Origin: Powellomyces hirtus
Lineage: Eukaryota; Chytridiomycota; Chytridiomycetes; Spizellomycetales; Powellomycetaceae
Assembly: GCA_025526995.1 (NCBI GenBank)
Contig: JAHLKG010000009.1
Span: 620,001-684,000 of the forward strand
Direction: 5' to 3'
Length of the DNA: 64,000 nt
Notes under the pieces: generated by a model
Told to the model about the DNA's origin: nothing
The model's database searches: none
Seen by the model: only the letters and a program-made list of their open reading frames with translations
Position numbers and translations under genes: made by a program
Shown: piece after piece, positions 53,450 through 64,000 of the stretch
Layout: each line of letters starts with the position of its first letter
Numbering within the stretch: position 1 is the stretch's first letter

Positions 53450-56400
53450 ATGCATCCACAATATCAGAGAATCCGCAAGCAGCTCCCGGGCATCATCCGC
53501 CGACAAAAGCTCAAAAAGATAATGCCCAGCTTTGCTCCAGCTACGGATTCAGGAAAACGTCTGCTGAAAGGAGCGCCCGAGCCAGCGATGTCGGTCTCGG
53601 AAGATCGTGTCCCAACAATCAACTGGGCCAAGATATTCGAGAACTTCCATCCGAAACTTTTTTCTAAATCATTTGACCGGCACCAAGCCATATTTGAACG
53701 ACTCTGCATGATACATGGTTCTGGTGTCCCCCTGCATGACTTGGCGAATGTCGCGGACTTTTTGATGGTCGTCAATGTGCGGATCACGGAGCAGGTGGAA
53801 AAGCCCGATGGGGAGACAACGATCGACCGCCTGCGTACACCGCTGTGCAAGTACCTTACAGTTCTTCGGCGCCCTTTTGGAAATCTGACGGGTGGAAAAG
53901 GTATCGAGGAGTTGACAGAAGATCTCAAACAGTTCACCAGAGTTGTGGGGAGCTTGGTTGACATCGAAGACCACATGATTACTGGATGCGTCGTGGAGAT
54001 ACTGTTTAAGCTTGCCGGAGGTCCCAAAATCGAGTCCCCGATTTCCACGCATAGGATCGTCACATATCCGTGGCTTCTTGATTCAGTCTCTCTTCCACCA
54101 TCTCTTTCCAACTCGGCCCCTGAGCAGTACACGCCGCGGGATACCCAAATGGAACTGCTTGGAATCCTGAGAGACTCGTAGGTTTGGCTTGTACGGCGGT
54201 GTTGGTTTGCTGAAGAAGCGTGGACCTAATCGGCGGCTGCTCTTATGTTTTTGCTTCCCATTTGCTCCCAACCTTCCGACGTGAAGTGAGGTTATCGAAA
54301 ATCTCACCAAAGCATTGCAACATTGTTCAGCGAGTAACGCTTTCAATCTACCATATCACAACGACATCCTTCGAGCTCTAAGAAGACTATCGATCTGCGA
54401 TTCCTGCATTGCTCAGATGGTCTCTGGTAAGACGCAAGGTTGCATGATAATGTGAAATGACAACAGGACACCACCAAATTGATGCTATTCGCAGATCAGA
54501 CGTTCATATTCATAGTTGAATCGCTCCGGCAATCTCCCAACGCATCCATTGATCTGCCCGTCACAATTGAGATATTGTGGAATGCTCTTGAAAGTCCACA
54601 CAGGCAACAAGTTGCGGAAGCCTTGTCCTCAAATGTAAGCTGCTGCGCTGATGTTGCGGCCACCCCCGATACGCCGGAAATTCATGTTCTAAATCATCGC
54701 GACACAGGCTGCAATCGGAACTTTTGCACAGCATCTTACCATCACGCACCCTCCAGATTTATTGACCGACCTCCTGATAGTATGCAACGACATTTGTCGT
54801 CTCAACCCAGACAAGACGACCTGGACAAATGAAGGCGTTCTGGATCAAATATGGAAGCTCTTGACGCGACCTCATCCCACCGGCACCGTTGCTCACGCAG
54901 ATGCCATGGACAGCTATGTTCTGCAGAAAGAGCTACTAGTCTTTCTCGAAAGATTTTGTGCTGATGGCGGTGAAATTTTGCGATGGTGCTTGAAAGTAAG
55001 TTCACCTGCGCAATGACAGATGTGCCGACTACTACTTAGACGCGCGATCGTCACCTAGAAAGGTCTCTTGGAATTTCTACTACCATACCTCTCCTTTGAG
55101 AGCAGTGATCCATCGATTGCATGCTGGTCCATGCGTCAGCTTAAGGGTCTGCAACTCCAGGTATGGCAATCTGGACACTATGCTATGAAGATTGCACCCA
55201 ACTTGCGTTCTGACAAATGAACAAATGTGCAGATCCTATCAGTCTTACAGAAAATCCTCCCTAACACTCCGTTCCCGCTCCACACCCATCCTACTCTGCA
55301 TCGAACGCTGTTGTCATTCTTGCAACAAGCACTTGAACAGGACAAGCCGAGTCCCCCATCAGGCGATGACGGGCATCCGAATCCGGTGAGCGATTACGTT
55401 GGGCTGGTCGCGAGTGTACTTCGAACGATCGAGACGATCTCCGAGCGGGAGGTGGAGAGCTGCTTACTGGTGGGCCTGGGAGACGGATTTCATGTCCTTA
55501 TTGGTGAGTGACCTAACCCCATGTGTACAATTCCGGTTGATGTCTTCGAGACTAACCACATGAACAAATATAGGCATTCTGAAGAACGAGCCCCCACTAC
55601 CCTCTCCGACGCCACTTACCACTCTAACGCTCCTGACGACCCTGCTGAGTCCTCGCAAAAACCGTCAAACGTTCGCATCCATTCCATCCTCCATCCCCAC
55701 CCTGCTATCACATCTCTCGACCGAGCCGCTTGCAGCTCTGTCATCCCTATGGGCTACACTGCCGACATCAACCGACGCTGTGCTTCTCAACAATGGAGTT
55801 CAGCGCGTACTTGATGTTTTGGTGAATGAGAAGGAGTGGGGCATTTTGAGCGTGGGACTTGGGTTTTTGTGCGACTTGGTGGAAAGCCGAGGTGTGGCGA
55901 ATGTGATGAAAGAGTGGCGGGATAAAGCAGATTCGGGCGTGGTCAAGTGGTTGATTACTTTGTGGAAAGGCGTCGAACTCAGCTTGGGAGGTACGGAAAT
56001 TTGTCAGTCTTCGTGCGCTCTTCTAGTACATGCGCTAACAACGTGCATTTTGGACACTAGTCCCACAAGGTCCTCATGGCTCTATTTCGCTTGACGGCGA
56101 CGACCAAGGCGGCTTATGCCGCAATCCGCTGACCTGCGATACAGTCATCAAGCCGCTGGCGCACCAGCGTCATGTGCCAGAAATCCAAGATGACTTTACA
56201 GAGGACATTGAAGAAATGGGATGGAATCTACGTGCGAAGATATACTCGCTGATCCACCATCTGCATCCTGTTGACACGAGCGTTCTGACACCAGAGGAGG
56301 AGATCAAGCTGATCCTGGTAGGTCTGATTTTGGATGCTGTTCGCTGAGTGTCGCCTGGGAATCTTCCTCGGATTGATCGTTTATTCCCGTTTTTACTCAA

Positions 56401-56774
56401 AGATCGATAGCTACCCAACCTTCAAACACCACATTCTCCTCCGAACCCTCGCGCATTCACTCTACAAAGCCAACATCCGCCCCACGCAGCCAGATCAGGA
56501 GGTGCTCGACATGGCCGAGACAGTGTTGCTGGAGAAGAAGCGATATGTCAACAGCGAGCAGATGAAGGTTATCGAGCGACATCTCGCCAAGCAGAAGGAA
56601 GATGAGGAAGGGTTTTGGAAAGAAGTGCAGTGGGTGGTGGGACTCCGCGAACCAAAGACAAAGAGAACGCTTCCGCCAATGCCGAAAACGCCAGAGGGCT
56701 TGTGTCGGAAGAGAAGCGTGTGGCGAGAAGCGACCGAAAGTCCCATGTTGGCACATCATGCATTGTACGAGTAA
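53450..56774 (+). CDS. CFAP69: CFAP69, cilia- and flagella-associated protein
   Basis: Armadillo-like helical-repeat protein of the axonemal central apparatus. Exons 53450-54177, 54287-54426, 54495-54634, 54708-54995, 55059-55160, 55233-55503, 55574-55990, 56061-56317 and 56403-56774 give 904 residues (human 941). Shared landmarks with animal CFAP69 in the same order: FERLCMIHGSGVPLHDLANV near the N-terminus, VVEILFKLAGGPK, GFLCDLVESRGVANVMKEWR followed by KWLITLWKGVELSLG, and EMGWNLRAKIYSLIHHLHPV with LTPEEEIKLIL. The C-terminus is a charged helix (QMKVIERHLAKQKEDEEGFW). All nine exons keep frame. Presence fits a flagellated zoospore. Confidence 0.87.
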
Positions 56775-56851
56775 TTATACGCGGACTACAACGGCGGGAA
56801 ACAAAAAGAAATGCAAAGTCAAAATTCATATATTCTACCAATCTCATCCTG

Positions 56852-57585
56852 TCAAACCACTCTCCCAACATATTCAACTCCCTTCAACCCGTCCATTTCC
56901 CACTGCACCAAGAACCGGTCTACAAAATACCACGCAATCTTGCCCGTCATCGACAGCCTCCCCACCCGTGCCCAGCTCTCCACATAAATCAGCCGCGGCC
57001 CGAACGACGCTCCCCCCACTATCCGCGGCAGGAAGGCGAGCATCAGCACCGGCAGCGCTGTGCCCGGCCCATTCGATATGATCATATGCGGCCGCGCGCG
57101 GACGAGAACGGCCACGCTGGCAAGACTTGCGTGAAGAAAGGACAGCGGCGTCGTGAGATAGGATTGGTGCACGCGGCGGGCTCGCGGGATGGTCTCAATA
57201 CAATACTATATTTCCATATGGACAGAAAGACAACGGTTACCTAAACACATATCAGGCGCATGAAAAGGGAAACATTTGCGTCTTGTACATCAATTCCCAA
57301 CTTTGAGCCCCGGGACTCCTCAAAGCTGAGGGCTTTTCCGCGACTTCCCATGTCACTATCTGCAATCAGATAGCGCCGTGGAGAAAATCGTGGAGGCAGC
57401 GTCTTGAGCATTCTCAGCATCTCCGTTGTGTGCCCGCCTGACCCCAAGACGATGCATATTGTGCAGTTGCCGGCCCGTTTTCCAGCAGACGGATTCGGCC
57501 TGTTATGGCATGGCAGCAGTGCATAAGTTCTGAATACGAGCAGTATCGCGGCACCCAAGAATATGGAAACAACAAATGCCAGCAT
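56852..57585 (-). CDS. ALG14: ALG14, UDP-GlcNAc transferase membrane subunit
   Basis: Membrane anchor and donor-site partner of ALG13; together they add the second GlcNAc to dolichol-PP-GlcNAc on the cytosolic ER face. Two exons, 57289-57585 and 56852-57205, give 216 residues. The frame is open 54 codons further upstream, but the ATG at 57585 starts directly with the transmembrane anchor (MLAFVVSIFLGAAILLVF), as in other ALG14 proteins. Then TICIVLGSGGHTTEMLRMLK, the loop ETIPRARRVHQSYLTTP, PHMIISNGPGTALPVLM, LIYVESWARVGRLSMTGKIA and DRFLVQW. The intron 57206-57288 has a GTACAA donor, which is unusual but preserves the conserved IPRAR segment. Confidence 0.92.
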
Positions 57586-57848
57586 TGTTCTTAACACATT
57601 CACATGTCGCAAGATCTCTCTCGGAGAGTCGCGTGCAACGGCCGCGCCGCGACAAGCCACATGCACTACTCTTGCTGTATAGCTGGACTGAAGGTTCGAG
57701 GAATACAGTGCATACAAAATAGATACAACTGCCCATAAATGAATCATTCTACAGCAGAAAATAAAAGACGCGAACAGAAAACCCCAATCGGACTAGAGCT
57801 GATATATATGTCCACAAGATCCAGCTAACAGATACAGTCCATGTTCTA

Positions 57849-59191
57849 TCACATGATGATGGAAGGTTCGGCAATGTTGCTGCTAACACTCTTGTGCGGC
57901 AAAACACAGCCTCCGTTGATGTAAATCTGCGAAATGCATGATGAGACGCAAGTAAAGTAGAAACCACCAGACGGGAGCACATAGGCCTCTGTACCTCATC
58001 GGCGACATGAACGTCGTCTCCAAGAACGGTAGCACCTTCCAATCTAGCCCATCGTCCCACTGTGCTGTGCCATCCCACAATCGTATCGCGAACCCAAGCG
58101 TGGTCTTTGATGTGAGCACCCTCGAGAATCACGCATTTTGTGAGTCGAACTCCATTTCCTATAACGGCATCCGGGCCGATGACAACGTGAGGACCTATTT
58201 TGCAGTTTTCCCCAATTTTGGCCGAAGGGTCAATCAAAGCATATCCTGAGATGTGAGGGCCGGTGGCGAGACTCTTCGGGTCATTTTTGTTGAGGGAAGT
58301 GAGATATAATCCGGTTCCAATCAAGTAGTCTTTGGGTTGCCCAACATCCATCCAGAATCCGGGCAAGTCCATCGTATGGAGCTGTAATGCAGCAGCCATC
58401 GCGGGGAAGATCTCCTTCTCAATACTGGTAGGTACAGGCTCAATTCGCTTGAGAACTGACGGGTTGAAGATGTAGATTCCGGCATTGATTTTGTTTGACA
58501 CGAAAATTGTCGGTTTTTCGACAAATCGCTCGATGGCTGAGGAACCAGGCTTGTTAACGACCACTCCGTATTTAGATGGATCCTCGACCTTGGTCACAAG
58601 AATGGTTCCCTCGCCTCCATGAGCTTTATGGAAGGCGGCCATCTCATGGAACGGGAAATCACAAATGACGTCGGAATTGAGAACGAAGAATGGCTCGCCA
58701 TCTCGTGCTAGCACCCCCGTAGCCAGCGCCAAAGGTCCAGCTGTTCCCAAGGGTTCCGTTTCGATGGAGAAGGTGATCTTCACTTTGTACTTCTCCTCGT
58801 ACTTCTTCATGAAGTTGGCCATAATCTCTGGCCTGTAGTTCACCGCTAGGACAATGTCCGTCACTCCCGCCTGGTATGGCGGGGTTTCCATGTCAACATT
58901 ATGATGGGAACACTGGGAAATGATGCAAGACTACAGCGCCCAAAGACACCAAATGAGGAATAAGACATACCTGAACAAGCGCCTCAATCTGATGCAGAAT
59001 CATAGGCTTGTTTGCAAACTCCACAAGTGGTTTGGGAAGAGTCAAAGTCAAAGGACGCAAACGGGTGCCAAATCCTGTGCAGAACATTTCAGTTGGACGA
59101 CCAGGACTGAGCAACCAGGTATCGCTGGCGCCAAAGCCAGAGAATATGTTCCGGGAAGGATCGTACCTCCGACGAGAATGAGAGCTTTCAT
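57849..59191 (-). CDS. PSA1: GDP-mannose pyrophosphorylase (mannose-1-phosphate guanylyltransferase)
   Basis: Makes GDP-mannose from GTP and mannose-1-phosphate for cell-wall mannan, N-glycans, O-mannosylation and GPI anchors. Exons 59167-59191, 58971-59074, 57995-58870 and 57849-57926 give 360 residues, identical in length to GMPPB/PSA1. The start [20 protein letters not shown] contains the nucleotidyltransferase signature; [20 protein letters not shown] and [20 protein letters not shown] are the catalytic-domain landmarks; the left-handed beta-helix has [20 protein letters not shown]; the end [19 protein letters not shown] is typical. It lies in tandem with ALG14, another glycosylation gene. 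Confidence 0.97.
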
Positions 59192-59595
59192 TTTTGCGAA
59201 TGTGAATGTCGGCTACACTGTAGACCACGATAGCAGGGGAAGTCTTAGTCAAAATAAAATACCCACGGCCTGCCCACATGCCGCATGGTTAGCGCTGTCA
59301 GATAGATCTGTGACTGAAAACTCAAGAGTCAACGCATACCGGGCTGGGAAGATTACAGAAGTAGATGGAATTCGCACAACACGGGAAAGGCTAGATGGCG
59401 TCAGGAGGTACTTTGTTCCTTTGGCCAAGCGCAGGGGTACGCGCGCCGGCATGGACGCGTCTGACAAGGTATTATCATGCTCGAAATCGGCGCTCCAGAC
59501 TTGCGCCACTCTTCAACCAAAATGTCAATCTCGACAGCAAACTCTGATGTGTTTAGTTCTGCGATATGTACAGCATGCGACAGAAAGCTGCGCTA
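59192..59595. other. Intergenic region, GDP-mannose pyrophosphorylase / PaxB-like gene
   Basis: 404 bp, the promoter side of the pyrophosphorylase. Plus-strand open frames here show no homology. Confidence 0.45.
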
Positions 59596-60614
59596 TCAAA
59601 GACTTTTCTTCCCCGAAGTTCGAGACGCGCCGCTGGTCTTTGCGATATCTTTCTTCTCCCTTTGAATCACCATGTACAGAGCAGTGGTATACACGGCGTC
59701 GGTTGCCATGTTAAGCACATACAAGTAAAGAAGGAATTTATGATCAACTGGGAATGTTCGGAAAAGGTTAGATCCCAGCATATGACATCAATTCGAACAT
59801 ATGAAGGCGGAATGACAGCTTACATCCAAGACCGATGTTGAGGACCCAAGCCGCAGTGGAACCCAATCCTTTGGATGCTGCGATAAGCAAGGATTGCCCG
59901 CGTGAGGACTTGCGGCTAATTAGCATAGCCACGTAGCTGATAGCCAAGGCTGTGTTGAGAACAAGTCCAGCCAGCAGCCCTAGTCTGACGTCATGTGCGT
60001 AGTCCAGGAAGAAGATGATGCCGGGCAAGCCGGCGGCTATACCGGCGACGATCATGAATGTCGTACGTTTCTGGAGGAATGGCTGGTCACGGAACTCGTT
60101 TGGCGCATAGATGTAGGTCTGGTAGAGAAGAATCAGATCGAACAGGACCCACAGCACGGAGGCGTACCTAGAAGCGCGTAAGATCAGTTTTTCTCACACA
60201 CATTGATTAAGACTGAACGCAAGATGCAAAACGCACCAAACATCCGGGATGATGACCGGATGGATGACGGTCATGATGAATTCCCATGAGAGGTTCAAGC
60301 ACTGGTACAAGCGTTAGAACTGAATTCTATGGTTATATCACTGTCTAGCCTCGTCGAGGCTCACCAGGCACAACATAGGCATCCCATCTGAAAGGCGGAA
60401 ACTTATAAATGAGATACATAATACACCGCATTCTGATGACAGCCGAGTCGATCTTCGACTTACAAGACTTGTCCTTGTAATTTTTGAATGCCATGGCGAC
60501 ATAACAGGTCACCCACATGGCACCCATGGCGATTGCACATGATTTGTACAGCGGTTCGTCGAGAGCGGCGAACCGCGGTTCATGGCATACATGGCAGTCG
60601 GTGATCATTGTCAT
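59596..60614 (-). CDS. PaxB/Pyr4-like seven-helix membrane protein (terpene cyclase family)
   Basis: Integral membrane protein of 244 residues, the size of PaxB/Pyr4-type terpene cyclases. Exons 60464-60614, 60365-60387, 60237-60301, 59824-60167 and 59596-59747. About seven hydrophobic helices are visible. The family-defining region reads SYGMPMLCLCLNLSWEFIMT then IHPVIIPDVWYASVLWVLFD and LILLYQTYIYAPNEF; the acidic residues in LSWEF and LFDLILLYQ correspond to the conserved Glu/Asp positions of the family. The N-terminus has a CxxC (CHVC) not usual for PaxB. Members cyclise prenylated indoles or phenols in ascomycete meroterpenoid clusters, but many homologues have no known role. It is divergent from a UbiA prenyltransferase. 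Confidence 0.75.
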
Positions 60615-61509
60615 TGACGGAGAGCGGAGACAATAGCTCTACTGTTTGTAACTTGGGGCACCCGAAGTGTGATAAGGAGTGTGGTGTCAGAGACACAAGT
60701 TATTCAGTGGACTACATTTATTTCGAATGGGAAGTGATTCATCCAGCAAGACCCAGTCGCCGTAGCCATAAACTTTCACATGCAGGATGATGCAGCACAA
60801 GGACAAAATTGATAACGCGTCGTCGGCTTCGACATCATTTGGCGTTTTGGCATGACACAAGTTAAGAAAAGTCGCGTTCCCGGATTATCGGCCAACAGGC
60901 GCTTACTAGTTCGTGTCATCCATTATCATTGTGGGCAGTCAAATTATCAACTACTTGAAGTCATTTTCCGCAAAAGCCTTCTCCGGATGCTCTATCCGGT
61001 GCCACAATAAAAACAGGACGTGATTAATTGAGTTGCACATTGGGGTACAAGCGGATGCTGTCCGGGCGCCAAATGGTGGCAAAAAGCGTGCCCTTGACTC
61101 ATAAGCGGGGTTTTCTGGTCTCAGTTTCCCCACTTTCACTAGCCACTAGGCGGAGCTCGTCATTGTGGAAGGGCTTATTTTGTCTCAACCAATAGAATGA
61201 GAAATCATCCAACTTGCACGTGGAAAGATGCTGCGTCTCCACCTAATTGCCGTTTGTGATGTCACAACCTGCATCTTGCCGATTGCTGCGGTGTCATCGA
61301 GGGATCAACTATTTTTGCGAAAGGGGGCAAGAGAGGGAGAAACAATAATCATGGATAGCACCTGCGGAGACTGCCGTTAAGGGCTTTTCCCCGCACCCTT
61401 GCCCGCCTCGTTTATAAGCCAGACATGATGCCAGGCATTCTCGTTCATTTTCTGTCAAGCTTTCCCATAAAACATATCCCCACCGTGCTGCAAAAAAAAG
61501 ATATCGAAA
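60615..61509. other. Divergent intergenic region, PaxB-like / UbiA prenyltransferase
   Basis: 895 bp shared by two divergent genes. A CACGTG core at about 61217 lies about 290 bp before the UbiA start. A CTCGTTTATAAG segment (about 61408) could serve as a TATA element for the plus-strand gene. No coding region recognised. Confidence 0.45.
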
Positions 61510-62882
61510 ATGGCCGTTCCCGCAACAAAGAGCAATGACTCTGCCCTCAGAAAGCGAAATGCCCCTCCTCCGATTGAGATCTCATCCAAGAAGCCATCAG
61601 CGGAAGATGGAGGCCCAGCTAGCCCAATAGGCGCCTTCATCAAGTTGGGAAGGCCGAAATTCCTGCCTTATAGCGCCATTCTTCTCTTCATGGTTGGTAA
61701 CTCGTTGGGCAAGCGCTCATTATTGCGCTGACTTTGTGAAATTAACCATCAAATCTTTGCAGGGAACCCTCTTCGCTTCCCAAGCAAGTGGTCTCCCCAT
61801 TAGTTGGTCAGCGTATGCGCTGGCGCTTGGCTTCGTATGGACCAGCCACGTACGTACCATGCGGTATGCAAGCTCGTGTTTGTGTGCGAGTCGTTAATCG
61901 TGTTACAATTTTACTAGTTGCAAACACACTACAACAACGAATACTTTGATCTGCAAGCCGATCTCGCCAATGACACACCCACAAAGTGGACCGGCGGTTC
62001 CAGGGTCCTGGTCAATGGCCTTCTTCCTACGTGGTCAGCCCTTCTCGCATCCGTGGTTCTCACCGCGTCAGCTATCGTTCAAATCTGGGCTGCCGGATGG
62101 AAATCCATGTACGTGTGTCGCGTTCTGCGTTAGGAAATGTGTAACTGACAGTTCGCGCTTAGCCCCGTCCACCACATGGCCGCCCTCATCTTGTCCCTCT
62201 CATGGTCCTACACATCACCTCCTTTCCGCGTGCACTACCACTCCCTTGGCGAAGTCATTGTTGCTGCGGTTCTCACGACGCTTGTACCTCTTTTTGGATT
62301 CGCCACCCAACCTGGCACTGGTCGCACATGGGAGTCTTTCAGGTGCCCGATCATTGGCTCTTCCCGGTCAAATGATAGCAGGAGACTAATGATGGTCGAT
62401 TTACAGCATCCCCCCTACTTTCTGGCATCTTATTGCCCTCCTTGCCCTTCAACAGTGGGCGAGGATGGTCGTTATGAACATTCCTGATGTTATCGGAGAT
62501 TTGCGTGCCGACAAAGTTACATTCGCCGCTCGCGTCGGTGTCAAAGCATCTGGTCTAATTTACGGTGCCGTGCAGGTATGAGCTCCTCACTCTGTATCAG
62601 GAGGTTGACACGCAGTCTACTGACTTTGTCCGATTCTCGTAGGTGGCCTTGGTGGTGCTGGCACCTTTTGTTCTTCCCCCGCCCCTCGCGCTTGGATTCC
62701 TGTCCCTCTCCTACCTCGGCCTCAAGACTGCTGTCCGAGTTGTGAACGCGACGCAGAATGGATCGTGGGGTCACACTGATGCCAACGTCGACATCCCGTT
62801 CAAGGCTACCATGCAGTGCGCAGGAACCGCCGCCGCTGTCACGTCGGTAATGCTGATCCAGGTTGCTCTCGGACGCGAGTGA
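61510..62882 (+). CDS. UbiA-superfamily prenyltransferase (MenA/UBIAD1-like)
   Basis: Membrane enzyme that transfers an isoprenyl chain to an aromatic acceptor. Exons 61510-61692, 61763-61849, 61918-62108, 62163-62342, 62407-62575 and 62643-62882 give 349 residues with about eight or nine hydrophobic helices. The first aspartate-rich motif is THYNNEYFDLQADLANDTPT followed by WTGGSRVLVNGLLP; the second is MNIPDVIGDLRADKVTFAAR, with the Asp pattern that binds prenyl-diphosphate and Mg2+. SPPFRVHYHSLGEVIVA is the conserved inter-motif loop. Resemblance is closer to the 1,4-dihydroxy-2-naphthoate type (MenA/UBIAD1) than to COQ2 or COX10. The acceptor is unknown. Neighbouring PaxB-like and reductase-like genes suggest secondary metabolism. 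Confidence 0.9.
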
Positions 62883-63157
62883 ATCTAAGTTTCCATGCCA
62901 GGGATTCATTTCTGTTTCATATTTTACTCCGATCTTTTTGTACTGTCCTCTGGCCATCATATATAATCATTTCGCTCAAGCATAGCTTGTTAATATCAAT
63001 ACTCTCTCAAGAACTCCAATGCATGACTGGTGTGATTCTATGTACAGTGATTTCTACGATGCGCTATTGATCACCAAACGTATGGGATGAGCTTGTACGG
63101 AGTATGTTGGCTATATTGAGCCCACTAATGTTCAGGTAAAGAGGTTCGGTTAGTTGG

Positions 63158-64000
63158 TCAATCCTTGACGCACCGCAGCGATCTGTTCCATACCTCGTCC
63201 TTGTACTTCAAGCTCATGTAGCGCTCCAAAACGGGTATCCCTCGCGCAGAGAAGTCCCACAAATGTACGAGAGGATTCCAGAACGCGTAGACATTTCCGG
63301 GAGACATCGCATATCCTCCACGCCAAAGCACGTATCCAGCATAGTTCACGTGTCGCGAGTACTTCCAGAGACCATTCCGGATAACCCGTCCAGTGTTTTC
63401 GGGCTTGGCTTTGAACCATTTCCGTTGCAGCTCCGATCCGGTTTCTATGACGGATCCGACCGCCACCATCGCAGAACCCACGAGTTGCTGTATGCCTAAA
63501 CTCCAGGCCGAGCACGTAAAGGAGAGGAGCGTATTGGCAGTGTCGGCGACGAGGTTGAACAGCGTGATATGTGTAGCATCGAGAACAGTGATTGGCGATT
63601 CATTGATGTACAGGCACCAGAAAATCTATCGAAATCAGAGGTGCGTGGAGTTCAGAACAACATCTTTCAGTAACGCGCAAAGTTGTCGGGCCTATACCTG
63701 TCGTGCAGCTCCAACTGCAGCGATGCCAACGAGAAGCTTCTGCTTTGGCGAAAGTAAGCCGATATGTGGCGTTGCAGCTGTCAAACCCAACAGCGCGTAA
63801 AGCTTGTTTCCCCATCCTGAAGGCAATCAAGATCAGATTCAGAGTTCCGGTTTCCCGACTTGCCAGTTGATTTCATCAACGCTAAACGGCAACAGGCCGA
63901 TGCCTACCTTGCGTGTAGATGAGATATTGCAGAAGAGGGTTGGCGGATCGAAGGGCGACAAAGACAGTCTTGCCAGCGGTGTTGCCTGACTTCCAACGGC
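63158..64000 (-). CDS. DUF1295 / steroid 5-alpha-reductase-like membrane enzyme (5' partial)
   Basis: C-terminal part of a membrane protein; its 5' end lies beyond the right edge. Visible exons: 63908->64000, 63698-63816 and 63158-63625. The readable chain begins NTAGKTVFVALRSANPLLQY, continues GWGNKLYALLGLTAATP and AARQIFWCLYINESPITVLD, and ends in the family core: VIETGSELQRKWFKAKPENT, GRVIRNGLWKYSRHVNYAGY, then IPVLERYMSLKYKDEVWNRS. The E-x-x-RK-x-x-F-K, GLWKYSRHVNY and PxLE blocks are those of DUF1295/steroid-reductase and isoprenylcysteine-methyltransferase-like proteins. NADPH-dependent reduction of a lipid or methyl transfer are both possible. Confidence 0.8.

Noticed and set aside
58920..59714. 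264-codon plus-strand open frame over the pyrophosphorylase 5' end
   Set aside because: Mostly antisense to coding exons and introns; no motif and no continuity with neighbours.
1..64000. tRNA, rRNA, CRISPR arrays, insertion sequences
   Set aside because: None recognised on reading both strands. TTCAAATC-like or TTCGAA-like stretches (for example near 33935 and 19998) lack the paired arms of a tRNA.

Overview
This window is nuclear DNA from a zoosporic (flagellated) fungus, most likely a chytrid. The fungal signal is MMM1 (an ERMES subunit), many 45-80 nt introns, and fungal-style complex I, nucleoporin and peroxin genes. The flagellate signal is the centriole protein SAS-6, the axonemal protein CFAP69 and an atypical Rab-like GTPase resembling intraflagellar transport GTPases; Dikarya lack these. 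All gene models below were spliced by eye, and exon phases were checked for consistency. There are no operons, CRISPR arrays or recognisable transposons.

Layout. 0-10 kb: MMM1 (5' end cut off), a large mitochondrial PPR protein (-), SAS-6 (+) and the GID ubiquitin-ligase subunit FYV10/GID9 (+). 10-21 kb: a secreted subtilisin-like protease (-) with a long gene-free upstream region, NDUFV1 (-), twinfilin (+), ribosomal protein uL13/RPL16 (+) and NDUFB10 (-). 21-32 kb: a PH-domain protein (+), a 16-exon PEX6 (-), the complex I assembly factor NDUFAF1/CIA30 (+) and an Aurora kinase (+). 32-45 kb: a second PPR protein (+), the Rab-like GTPase (-), an orphan membrane-anchored protein (+), the U-box/TPR ligase CHIP (-), a VOC/glyoxalase-fold protein (+), the PROPPIN ATG18 (-), a dienelactone hydrolase (-) and splicing factor PRP17/CDC40 (+). 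45-57 kb: nucleoporin NUP54/57 (-), ubiquitin-like URM1 (+), a glutamine-rich cysteine-motif protein (-), a gene-free 1.7 kb stretch and CFAP69 (+). 57-64 kb: ALG14 (-), GDP-mannose pyrophosphorylase (-), a PaxB/Pyr4-like membrane protein (-) divergent from a UbiA prenyltransferase (+), and the 3' part of a DUF1295/steroid-reductase-like enzyme (-).

Functional threads. Three genes serve complex I (NDUFV1, NDUFB10, NDUFAF1). Two PPR proteins and MMM1 add to the mitochondrial theme, and several of these promoters carry a CACGTG(AC) element 70-105 bp before the start codon. Three genes point to the flagellum (SAS-6, Rab-like GTPase, CFAP69). ALG14 and GDP-mannose pyrophosphorylase both feed protein glycosylation. 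The most unusual feature is the right end: a PaxB/Pyr4-like membrane cyclase homologue beside a UbiA prenyltransferase, followed by a reductase-like membrane enzyme. That combination resembles the core of meroterpenoid pathways, which are not known from zoosporic fungi as far as I am aware.
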